From Streptomyces sp. RPT161 (GTDB lineage Bacteria; Actinomycetota; Actinomycetes; Streptomycetales; Streptomycetaceae): a stretch of DNA of 64,000 bases. The notes beneath the pieces are model-generated. The model made no database searches, had not been told where the DNA came from, and worked only from the letters and a program-made list of their open reading frames with translations. Numbering within the stretch: position 1 is the first letter of the stretch; every line of letters starts with the position of its first letter. Location: the NCBI RefSeq assembly GCF_027533845.1, contig NZ_JAPZVN010000002.1:558001-622000 (forward strand), read 5' to 3'. Shown here one piece after another: positions 43,684 to 51,820 of the stretch. A program made the translations under genes and the position numbers.

Positions 43684-46600
43684 ATGTTCCGCCCCGCCCT
43701 CGATCCACAACCAGCCGACCGGACCGGGCCGAGCCGCAGGTCCGTACTGCTCAGCACGGCACTCGCCGGGATCGGCGGCGCGCTCACCCCCCACGACGCC
43801 CAGGCCGCGGGCGAGACCGTACTGCGCTCCACCGCCCTGGAAGTGCGCGTCGACCCCGCCTTCCCGCGCGTCATCTCGTACACCGACCGCGGCAGCGGCG
43901 CGGTGTTCCACGCCCAGCCCACCCCGGTCAACTCCCTTGTCGTCAACGGCGTTCCGCACACGCCGAAGGTCACCTGCGCGGCGGCCGCCGACCGCGTGGC
44001 CTACGCCCTCACCCTCGAAGGCGGCACCGAGATCGACGCGGAGATCGCGGTCCACGACTGGACGGTGACCTTCCGGATCACCCGGGTCGCCGACACCCCC
44101 GCCCTGCGCGTCGGCACCCTGCAACTGCCGGGCCAGGCGTGGCTGAGCGTGCGCGGCGACCAGAGCGGCGCTTGCGTACTGACCGCCAGAATCGACCTGG
44201 ACAAGGCGAAGAACGGCGACACCACCGTGCACGTCACCGACGCCACCCCGGCCGACGCCGCGCCGATCGGCTGCGCCTACGCGGTCGCCAGCCATGACAC
44301 CCTGGCCGCCGCCATCGAGACCAACACCGTCTGGGACGACGTCACCGCCCACCCCGAGGCCGCCTGGGAGAACGGCCGCCTGTGGCGGCAGGCGGTCAGC
44401 ACCGGCGGCCACACCCTGGTCGGCATCTCCTGCGGCCAGTGGACCCACCGCGCGGCGGGCGCCGCCGTAGACGACACCGAACCGCTGCCCTGGGTGACCG
44501 TCATCCTCACCCGCGATCGCAACGGTGACGGACACATCGACTGGCAGGACGCGGCCATAGCGCTCAGAGACATCATGGTGACCCCGCTCGGCGCCGACGA
44601 GCAGTATCTGCGCGTCGTCCCGCACATCCCGTTCAACTTCGCCAGTCAGGCCACCAATCCGTTCCTGACCACCCTCGACAACATCAAACGCATATCCCTG
44701 GCCACTGACGGACTACGGCAGTTCACCCTGCTCAAGGGATATCAGTCCGAAGGACACGACTCCGCCCACCCGGACTACGGCGGCAACTACAACACCCGCG
44801 CCGGGGGCCTGGCCGACCTCAACCTCCTTGTCGCCGAGGGACGTCACTGGAACAGCGACTTCGCGGTACACGTCAACGCCACCGAGTCCTACCCCGTGGC
44901 CCACGCCTTCTGCGACGCCCTGGTCGACGTCCACGACCCGCAGTGGGACTGGCTCGACCAGAGCTACCGCATCGACTCACGGCGCGACCTGTACACCCAC
45001 GGCATCGTGCGGCGCTTCCAGCAACTGCGGGACGAGACGGATCCGGCACTCGACACGCTGTACATCGACGTCTTCCGGGAGAGCGGCTGGCCCTCCGACG
45101 GTCTGCAAAGACATCTGCGCGCGCAGGGCTGGAAGGTCGGCAGTGAATGGTCGAGCGGTCTGGAGCGCTCCTCCCTGTGGTCCCACTGGGCCAACGAGGT
45201 CGACTACGGACCCGACACCTCCCGCGGCATCAACTCCACCCTGATCCGCTTCCTGCGCGGGCACCAGAAGGACGTGTTCGCCGACAAGTTCCCCCTGCTG
45301 GGCACCCCGAAGCTGGGCACCTTCGAAGGCTGGCAGGGAAAGACCGACTGGACCACGTTCTACCACCAGTTGTGGACCGACAACCTAACCGCCAAGTACC
45401 TCCAGGCATATCCGATCAGGACCTGGACCGACCACGAGATCACCTTCTTCGGTCCCTACGGGACATCCGTCTCGGACCGCACCGGCCGTCGGGTCATCAC
45501 CACCGACGGACAACCGGTCTACGACGGCGGCACCTATCTGCTGCCCTGGGAACCGCGCGAGGCCCACGCGCCAGGCAGGCTCTACCACTACAACCCCGCT
45601 GGCGGCACCAGCAGTTGGCGCCTACCGCGCGACTGGCGCACGGCGCCCTCGGTCTCCCTGTACCGGCTCACCGACCAGGGGCGCGTCCTCGTCGGCGACC
45701 TGCCGGTGCGCGGCGGCGAGGTCACCATCGAGGCCGACCCGGACCAGCCGTACGTCCTCTACCGACGGCGGGCACCCCGGCAGAGCGCGCCCGGCTGGGG
45801 CCAGGGCACACCGCTGTACGACCCCGGCTTCAACTCCGGCTCGCTGCGCGGCTGGCAGGTCAGCGGCCCGGCCTCGGTGGTGCGCAGCGTTCTCGGCGAC
45901 TACGAGCTGGTCATCGGCGCGGGCTCGGCCGCCTCGGTCAGCCAGCGGCTGGCCCGGCTCGCCCCGGGCGGCTATGCCGCCTCCGTGCAGGTCGAGGTGG
46001 GGGAGAGCGCGGGGGAGCGGCGCCGGGCGGCGCTGCGGGTGCGGACCGGCGACGGGGTCACGGCGGAGAACTGGACCGAGACGTCCACCGCCGTCAACTA
46101 CGTCGCCGCCGACCGCAAGCACGACTCCCGCTTCCAGCGGATGTTCACCTACTTCGAAGTACCGCCCGGCGGCGGCCCGGTGACCCTCGCACTGACCGCG
46201 GCGGCAGGCGAGGCACGCGTCCGCTTCGACAACGTACGGGTGGTCCCCGCGGTACGAACGCATGCCCAAGGCGCCCTGGTGCACGAGGACTTCGAACACG
46301 TCCCGCAGGGCTGGGGGCCGTTCGTCAAGGGCGACGCCGGCGGCGCCACCGACCCCCGCACCCACATCGCCCAACGGCACGCCCGCTACACCCAGCGCGG
46401 CTGGAACGGCAAGGTGATCGACGACGTCATCGACGGCGGGCAGTCGCTGAAGTCACGCGGCGAGAACAACGGCACCGTCTACCGCACCGTCCCGCACACC
46501 GTGCGCTTCGAACCCGGCCACCGCTACCGGATCACCTTCCGGTACGAGAACGAGTCGGCCGGACAGTACGCCTGGACCACCGCCGTCGACACCCCCACGC

Positions 46601-46776
46601 CCCAGGTCCTCACCAGCACCCCACTGCCCGCCGCCGACGCCCCCGCCGACCACCGCTACGAGTTCACCGCCCCGGCCGGCGGCGAGGCCTGGGTCGGGCT
46701 GACCAAGACCGGCGACAGCGGCACCGCCGAGTTCGCCCTGGACTCCTTCACCGTCATCGACCTCGGCAGCGCCTGA
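43684..46776 (+). CDS. Secreted GH101 endo-alpha-N-acetylgalactosaminidase-like enzyme
   Basis: A 1030-residue secreted glycosidase. The N-terminus has a twin-arginine-like signal (SRRSVLLSTALAG, ending near DAQA). The GH101 core includes VVPHIPFNFASQATNPFL, GYQSEGHDSAHPDYGG, the likely nucleophile Asp462 in LYIDVFRESGW and acid/base Glu488 in KVGSEWSSG. A beta-sandwich region follows, and the last 300 residues form two carbohydrate-binding-like modules. GH101 enzymes release O-glycan core disaccharides from mucin-type glycoproteins. GGAAGGAGCG precedes the ATG. The AraC regulator begins 47 bp downstream. Confidence 0.88.
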   Translation: MFRPALDPQPADRTGPSRRSVLLSTALAGIGGALTPHDAQAAGETVLRSTALEVRVDPAFPRVISYTDRGSGAVFHAQPTPVNSLVVNGVPHTPKVTCAAAADRVAYALTLEGGTEIDAEIAVHDWTVTFRITRVADTPALRVGTLQLPGQAWLSVRGDQSGACVLTARIDLDKAKNGDTTVHVTDATPADAAPIGCAYAVASHDTLAAAIETNTVWDDVTAHPEAAWENGRLWRQAVSTGGHTLVGISCGQWTHRAAGAAVDDTEPLPWVTVILTRDRNGDGHIDWQDAAIALRDIMVTPLGADEQYLRVVPHIPFNFASQATNPFLTTLDNIKRISLATDGLRQFTLLKGYQSEGHDSAHPDYGGNYNTRAGGLADLNLLVAEGRHWNSDFAVHVNATESYPVAHAFCDALVDVHDPQWDWLDQSYRIDSRRDLYTHGIVRRFQQLRDETDPALDTLYIDVFRESGWPSDGLQRHLRAQGWKVGSEWSSGLERSSLWSHWANEVDYGPDTSRGINSTLIRFLRGHQKDVFADKFPLLGTPKLGTFEGWQGKTDWTTFYHQLWTDNLTAKYLQAYPIRTWTDHEITFFGPYGTSVSDRTGRRVITTDGQPVYDGGTYLLPWEPREAHAPGRLYHYNPAGGTSSWRLPRDWRTAPSVSLYRLTDQGRVLVGDLPVRGGEVTIEADPDQPYVLYRRRAPRQSAPGWGQGTPLYDPGFNSGSLRGWQVSGPASVVRSVLGDYELVIGAGSAASVSQRLARLAPGGYAASVQVEVGESAGERRRAALRVRTGDGVTAENWTETSTAVNYVAADRKHDSRFQRMFTYFEVPPGGGPVTLALTAAAGEARVRFDNVRVVPAVRTHAQGALVHEDFEHVPQGWGPFVKGDAGGATDPRTHIAQRHARYTQRGWNGKVIDDVIDGGQSLKSRGENNGTVYRTVPHTVRFEPGHRYRITFRYENESAGQYAWTTAVDTPTPQVLTSTPLPAADAPADHRYEFTAPAGGEAWVGLTKTGDSGTAEFALDSFTVIDLGSA

Positions 46777-46823
46777 GGACATATGGCGTCACGGCGCGCC
46801 ATGCCGCAGGATCGGTGCTCGGC

Positions 46824-47705
46824 ATGTACCAGACATGGATGCGCTACTTCACCCCGAGCCCGGTCCACCACCGGCTCGGGCTGGTGTGCCTCGGCGTCGG
46901 CCTCCAGCGCGGCGCGCTGCCGACGGTCGGGCCACGTGCCATCGACCACCACGTGGCGGTCGTCATCAGCACCGGACACGGCTGGTTCCGCCACCGGTCC
47001 GGGCCGCCCGTCCCCGTCACCGCACCGGCGCTGCTGTGGATCACCCCCGGTGTCGAACACCACTACGCGCCCGACCCGGACGACGGCTGGGACGAGGGCT
47101 TCGTGGACTTCACCGGAGCCGCCACCACCGCGTACACCGAACTGGGCTACATCGACCCCGACCGGCCGGTGACCCCACTGCGGGACAGCGCCGCCGCCCG
47201 CGGCATCATCACCCGCGTCGCCCGCGCGGCACGGATCGGCAACCCCCTGCTGGAAGTCGAGACGTCCGCCGCCGTCCACGAACTCCTGGTGACCCTGCGC
47301 CGCTCCCGCGCCGACACCGGAGGCGACGGCTCGCCCGTACTGGACGCGCTGGCGCGGGACGCCTTCCTGCCGCTCGCCGTCGCGGAACACGCCGCACGCC
47401 ACGGCATGACGCTCGCCGAACTGCGCGCCGCCGTCCGGCGGGCGGCCGGATGCAGCCCCAAGGACTATCTGCTCGGTATCCGCCTCGGCCGGGCCAAGGA
47501 ACTGCTCGCCGCCACCGACCTACCGGTCTCCGCCGTGGCCCGCCGGGTCGGCTACCACGACCCGGCCTACTTCAGCCGACTGTTCACCCGCCGCGTGGGG
47601 GTCGCGCCGATACGTTTCCGCGCGCAGCAGCACCACACCGTCCCCGGCGGCTGGAGCGACCGCGTCCCCCACCCGGACCACCCGCCGACGATCGCACCGG
47701 ACTGA
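46824..47705 (+). CDS. AraC-family transcriptional regulator
   Basis: A 293-residue regulator with an N-terminal cupin-like sensor domain (HHVAVVISTGHGWFRHRSG, ALLWITPGVEHHYAPDPDDGW) and a C-terminal double HTH: AELRAAVRRAAGCSPKDYLLG...RAKELLAATDLPVSAVARRVGY and PAYFSRLFTRRVGVAPIRFR. Sensor domains of this type often bind sugars. Closely following the GH101 gene in the same direction, it probably controls glycan use. ATG 46824 and GTG 46815 are both possible; neither has a strong ribosome site. Confidence 0.88.
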   Translation: MYQTWMRYFTPSPVHHRLGLVCLGVGLQRGALPTVGPRAIDHHVAVVISTGHGWFRHRSGPPVPVTAPALLWITPGVEHHYAPDPDDGWDEGFVDFTGAATTAYTELGYIDPDRPVTPLRDSAAARGIITRVARAARIGNPLLEVETSAAVHELLVTLRRSRADTGGDGSPVLDALARDAFLPLAVAEHAARHGMTLAELRAAVRRAAGCSPKDYLLGIRLGRAKELLAATDLPVSAVARRVGYHDPAYFSRLFTRRVGVAPIRFRAQQHHTVPGGWSDRVPHPDHPPTIAPD

Positions 47706-47793
47706 ACCCGCCACGATCCTGCCGCCACCCCGCCCAGGATATGGACATACATAACCCCGCAATACCCCTTTCGGGTCGAGATCGTTGTGCTCG

Positions 47794-47811
47794 TCAGGTG
47801 AACGCACCTGA
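47794..47811. promoter_or_regulatory. Palindrome upstream of the decarboxylase gene
   Basis: TCAGGTG-AACG-CACCTGA is a perfect 7-4-7 inverted repeat 24 nt upstream of the GTG start. It looks like an operator in a promoter region (the stretch 47745-47770 is AT-richer). It is not the DmdR/IdeR iron box: the spacing between AGGT and ACCT is 6, not 7. Confidence 0.5.
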
Positions 47812-47835
47812 ACGCCACAAGACTTGGGGACGTCT

Positions 47836-49371
47836 GTGCCTCCTCAAGCCGCCATCCCGAAGGGCACCGCACCCATGCCGACGCCGAACGACCCCGGGGA
47901 ACCGCCCGCCCTCGCCGGGGGCGCCACGGGCCCCAGCCAACTGCGGCCACTGGTCGACACCGTGCTGGGCGCACTCAGCCAGGGCGCCGCAGCCCGCGGC
48001 GGCCCCATCCCGGCGGGCGGCCCCCAGGCGGTCGCCGAACGGCTGCGCGCCCAGGCCACCCCCGTCCTGCCCGCCAACGGCACCGGCGCCCAGGACGCGC
48101 TGCGCACCCTGGTACGCGCCGTCACCGAGGGCTCCGCCGACCCCGCGGAACGGTACTGCTCCGCGCACCTGCACTGCCCGCCGCTCGCCCTCGCGGTCGC
48201 CGCCGACCTCGCCGCGTCCGCGCTCAACCCCTCCATGGACTCCTGGGACCAGGCCCCCGCCGCCACCGCCCTGGAGGCCGAGACCACCGCCGCGTTCGCC
48301 GCCCTGGTCTACCCCGACCTGCCACAACCCGCCTGCCTGGTCACCACCGGAGGCAGCGAGTCCAACCAACTCGGCCTACTGCTCGCCCGGGAACGCGCCC
48401 GCGCCACCGGCGTGCCCGCGGTACACATCGTCTGCGGCGACAACGCCCACCACAGCGTCCACCGCGCCGCTTGGCTGCTCGGCCTGCCAGAACCCCGCAC
48501 CCTGCCCACCCACGACGGCACCCTGCGCCCCGCCACCGTCGACCGCGCCCTCGCCGAACTGCGCGGCCCGGCCCTCGTCATCGCCACCGCCGGAACCACC
48601 GACACCGGCGCCATCGACCCACTCCCCGGCATCGCCGAAGTCACCACCGCCCACGGCGCCGAACTCCACATCGACGCCTCCTACGGCGGACCGCTGCTGT
48701 TCAGCAAGCACCACCGCGCCCAGCTGTCCGGCCTGCAGTCCGCCACCTCCGTCGGCATCGACCTGCACAAACTCGGCTGGCAGCCCATCGCCGCCGGACT
48801 GCTCGCCGTACCGGACACCACCGCACTGCGGCCACTGGCAACCAACGCCGACTACCTCAACGCCCACGACGACATCGAAGCGGGCTTCCCCGACCTGCTC
48901 GGCCGCTCACTACGCACCACCCGCCGCCCCGACATCCTCAAGATCGCCGTCACCCTCCGGGCCCTGGGCCGCGACGGGCTCGCCCAACTCATCGACAGGG
49001 TCTGCCAACAGGCCCAGCGCCTCGCCGACCTCGTCGAAGCCCACCCCGGTCTCACCCTCTACGCCCGCCCCACCATCACCACCGTCCTCTTCCGCCCCAG
49101 CCATGCCACCGACGCCGAACTGGCCGCCATCCGCCGCGCCCTGGTGACCTCCGGCACGGCCGTACTGGGCCGCGCCCACGCCGCGGGGCGCCTGTGGCTC
49201 AAGGCCACCCTGCTCAACCCCGCCACCGAACCAGCCGACTTCACCGCCCTCCTCGACCTCGTCGCCCGCACCGCACGGGAAACCCGAACCGGCCGACCGC
49301 CGTCGAACGGCCAGGAACCCTCCACCGGCCAAGACCCGCCGGGCGGCAACGCACCCCGGAACGGTCAGTAA
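47836..49371 (+). CDS. PLP-dependent decarboxylase, DesA/diaminobutyrate type
   Basis: A 511-residue group-II decarboxylase. It shows the substrate and PLP segments AHLHCPPLALAVAADLAASA, LVTTGGSESNQLGLLLAR, ELHIDASYGGPL and the Schiff-base Lys312 in GIDLHKLGWQP. The closest types I know are DesA (lysine to cadaverine) and diaminobutyrate decarboxylase of siderophore clusters. The N-terminal 35 and C-terminal 30 residues are low-complexity. GTG 47836 has GGGGA at proper spacing. The N-hydroxylase starts 19 bp downstream, so the product diamine is likely its substrate. Confidence 0.82.
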   Translation: MPPQAAIPKGTAPMPTPNDPGEPPALAGGATGPSQLRPLVDTVLGALSQGAAARGGPIPAGGPQAVAERLRAQATPVLPANGTGAQDALRTLVRAVTEGSADPAERYCSAHLHCPPLALAVAADLAASALNPSMDSWDQAPAATALEAETTAAFAALVYPDLPQPACLVTTGGSESNQLGLLLARERARATGVPAVHIVCGDNAHHSVHRAAWLLGLPEPRTLPTHDGTLRPATVDRALAELRGPALVIATAGTTDTGAIDPLPGIAEVTTAHGAELHIDASYGGPLLFSKHHRAQLSGLQSATSVGIDLHKLGWQPIAAGLLAVPDTTALRPLATNADYLNAHDDIEAGFPDLLGRSLRTTRRPDILKIAVTLRALGRDGLAQLIDRVCQQAQRLADLVEAHPGLTLYARPTITTVLFRPSHATDAELAAIRRALVTSGTAVLGRAHAAGRLWLKATLLNPATEPADFTALLDLVARTARETRTGRPPSNGQEPSTGQDPPGGNAPRNGQ

Positions 49372-49390
49372 CCCACGGAAGGACACCGCC

Positions 49391-50851
49391 ATGAACACCG
49401 TCGACCCCGCCGACAGCCCTTCCACCGACGAACCCCTGGACCTACTCGGCATCGGCATCGGGCCGTTCAACCTCTCCCTCGCCGCCCTCGCCGACGGACT
49501 GCCCGAACTACGCACCGCCTTCTACGACCGGCGCCCCGCGTTCAGCTGGCACCCGGGCCAGCTCATCCAGGGCAGCACCCTCCAAGTGCCCTTCCTGGCC
49601 GACCTGGTGAGCCTGGTCGAACCCGCCAGCCCCTGGTCGTTCCTGTGCTACCTCAAAGCCCGCGGCCGCCTCTTCCCCTTCTACTTCGCCGAGCGCTTCC
49701 ACATCCCGCGCACCGAGTACGACGCCTACTGCCGCTGGGTCGCCGACTCACTGCCCACCTGCCACTTCGGCCACCAGATCGACGCCGTCCGCTGGAACCC
49801 CGAACGCGACCTGTTCCAGGTCGACTTCACCCGCCTCGACGCCGACGGCGAGGCCGTCGCCGTCGGCCGCACCCACAGCCGCAACCTCGTCATCGGCATC
49901 GGCACCACCCCCCACGTACCCGAACGGCTGCGCCCGCTCGCCGAATCCCCCAGCGTCCCCGTCCTCCACTCCGCCGACTACCTCACCCACCGCGACCGGC
50001 TGCTCGCCGCCGGCCATGTCACCGTCGTCGGATCCGGGCAGTCCGGCGCCGAAATCTTCCTCGACCTACTACGGCACCGCCCGCACGGCCGCGAAGGGCT
50101 CACCTGGCTCGCCCGCACCGAGGCCTTCGCCCCCATGGAATACAGCAAACTCGGCCTCGAACACTTCACCCCCGACTACACCCGCTACTTCCACGCCCTC
50201 CCCGAATCCGTACGCGACCAACTCCTCCCACACCAGTGGCAACTCCACAAAGCCATCGACCACGAGACCATCAGCGCCATCCACGAAGAGTTGTACCAGC
50301 GCACACTGACAACCGAGTCCGGACAGCCCTCCTGGCCCGACGTCACCCTCACCCCCGGCGTCTCGGTGCGCACCGCCGGCCGCATGGGCGCCGACCGCGT
50401 CGAACTCCACCTCGAACACGTCCAACAGGGCACCCAGAGCCGCGTCACCACCGACGCCGTCGTCCTCGCCACCGGATACCGGCAACGGCCCCTGGAACCC
50501 CTCCTCGCCCCCATCGACCCGTACCTGCGCCGCGACTCCGCCGGCCGCCCACGCGTCGACGAACGGCACCGCCTCGTCCTCGACCCCTCCATCCGCGGCG
50601 CCATCCACGTACAGAACGCCGAAACCCACACCCACGGCGTGGGCACCCCCGACCTCGGCCTCGGCGCCTGGCGCTCCGCCGTCATCCTCAACTCCCTCAC
50701 CGGCGACACCGCCTACGAACTGCCGCAGCGCACCGCCTTCACCACCTTCGGCCTGGACCCCCACCCCGCCCACCGCCCACCCCGCACCGCCGTACCCCGC
50801 ACCGGTACCAGCACCCCCACCATCAGAACAGCGGCACTCCCACGCGGGTGA
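49391..50851 (+). CDS. Diamine/lysine N-hydroxylase, DesB/IucD type
   Basis: A 486-residue FAD/NADPH N-monooxygenase. FAD site GIGIGPFNLSLAAL, substrate-side FSWHPGQLIQGSTLQVPFLADL, NADPH site VTVVGSGQSGAEIFLDLL, and C-terminal VLATGYRQRPLEPLL and VGTPDLGLGAWRSAVILN are those of ornithine/lysine/diamine hydroxylases. Substrate is inferred to be the diamine made by the upstream decarboxylase. GGAAGGACACC precedes the ATG. In hydroxamate siderophore clusters an acyltransferase and a NIS synthetase follow; here an unrelated SIMPL gene does. Confidence 0.88.
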   Translation: MNTVDPADSPSTDEPLDLLGIGIGPFNLSLAALADGLPELRTAFYDRRPAFSWHPGQLIQGSTLQVPFLADLVSLVEPASPWSFLCYLKARGRLFPFYFAERFHIPRTEYDAYCRWVADSLPTCHFGHQIDAVRWNPERDLFQVDFTRLDADGEAVAVGRTHSRNLVIGIGTTPHVPERLRPLAESPSVPVLHSADYLTHRDRLLAAGHVTVVGSGQSGAEIFLDLLRHRPHGREGLTWLARTEAFAPMEYSKLGLEHFTPDYTRYFHALPESVRDQLLPHQWQLHKAIDHETISAIHEELYQRTLTTESGQPSWPDVTLTPGVSVRTAGRMGADRVELHLEHVQQGTQSRVTTDAVVLATGYRQRPLEPLLAPIDPYLRRDSAGRPRVDERHRLVLDPSIRGAIHVQNAETHTHGVGTPDLGLGAWRSAVILNSLTGDTAYELPQRTAFTTFGLDPHPAHRPPRTAVPRTGTSTPTIRTAALPRG

Positions 50852-50866
50852 GCCACCAGCCACCGG

Positions 50867-50903
50867 AGGCGAACACGGCCGGAGACCACCGCCCTGTTCG
50901 CCT
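50867..50903 (+). terminator. Hairpin after the N-hydroxylase gene
   Basis: AGGCGAACA pairs with TGTTCGCCT (9 bp) around a 19-nt loop, 16 nt after the stop. It ends the two-gene operon. Confidence 0.6.
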
Positions 50904-50990
50904 TCACCCAGCCAGACCGCGCGCACAACACCCCCGTACGCGCCCCACCGACAACCCTCCGGCGCCCAACCCGCCTGCCACAGTGGAGAC

Positions 50991-51701
50991 ATGACCACGA
51001 CACCGGCACCCCAGGACCACCCCCACGAGGACGCGCCACGCCTCGGCGTACGCGGCGAGGCCCACATCGAGGCCGAACCCGAACTCGCCCGCATCGCCAT
51101 CACCGTCAACGCCCGCGGCACCGACCGCCGCGGCGCCCTCGACGACCTCACCCGCCGCAACACCACCGTCCTGGAACTCATCAGGGCCCACACCGAAGCC
51201 GTCGAGAAGACCCAGACCAGCGCCCTGGTCATCACCCCCGAACTCGCCAAGGGACGCGGCGAACGCGTTCGCTCCTACCACGGCCGCGTCCACCTCCAGG
51301 TCACCCTCAACGACTTCACCGCCCTCGGTGAACTCATCACCCGACTCGCCGAACTCGACCTCACCAGGGTCGACGGCCCATGGTGGTCCCTGCGCCCCGA
51401 CTCACCCGCCTACCGCACAGCCAGAACCCAGGCCGTACGGGACGCCGTACGACGCGCCCGGGAGTACGCCGAAGCGCTCGGCGGAGAGGTCACCGCGCTC
51501 CTCGAACTCGCCGACACCGGCACGGAGCCGACCGCCCCATATCACCCCCGGGCGTTCGCACCCGCCGCCCCCGGCGGTGCGGCCGGGGCCCAGCCGGTCC
51601 CGGCGATCACCCTCGAACCCGAACGCCAGACCGTGCACGCCCAGGTCACCGCGCACTTCACCATGACCCGACCCGACCTGCGGGCCCCTGAGCCGCGCTG
51701 A
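50991..51701 (+). CDS. SIMPL-domain (DUF541) protein
   Basis: A 236-residue protein of the SIMPL family, which has a kinase-signalling-associated fold but no agreed biochemical role. It begins LGVRGEAHIEAEPELARIAI, the usual first strand, and ends EPERQTVHAQVTAHFTM; DAVRRAREYAEALGGEV is the conserved central helix. No signal peptide is seen, so it appears cytoplasmic, unlike many Gram-negative members. ATG 50991 follows CACAGT by 6 nt, a likely leaderless start. Confidence 0.85.
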   Translation: MTTTPAPQDHPHEDAPRLGVRGEAHIEAEPELARIAITVNARGTDRRGALDDLTRRNTTVLELIRAHTEAVEKTQTSALVITPELAKGRGERVRSYHGRVHLQVTLNDFTALGELITRLAELDLTRVDGPWWSLRPDSPAYRTARTQAVRDAVRRAREYAEALGGEVTALLELADTGTEPTAPYHPRAFAPAAPGGAAGAQPVPAITLEPERQTVHAQVTAHFTMTRPDLRAPEPR

Positions 51702-51788
51702 AAGCCCTTGTGGGGTACGTACACCGTTGCGATTCACGTCAACAACCTTTAACGGAGCGGACGTTCCCCCTTCTCCGGGAGACGGTTC

Positions 51789-51813
51789 CCTACCGGCAGG
51801 TAGGTCGTAGGCT
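51789..51813 (+). promoter_or_regulatory. pyk promoter with palindrome in the spacer
   Basis: TAGGCT (51808-51813) ends 7 nt before the pyk ATG, a leaderless -10. Just upstream, CCTACC-GGCA-GGTAGG (51789-51804) is a perfect 6-4-6 palindrome in the -35/-10 spacer, where a repressor or MerR-type activator could bind. Confidence 0.45.
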
Positions 51814-51820
51814 CGGCAGT

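Noticed and set aside
47794-47811. DmdR/IdeR iron box upstream of the siderophore-type genes.
   Set aside because: The dyad spacing between AGGT and ACCT is one base too short and the central TAGGCTA core is missing.
51710-51820. A 37-residue N-terminal extension of pyruvate kinase.
   Set aside because: It lacks family similarity and spans the likely promoter; pyruvate kinases begin at MRRAKIV.
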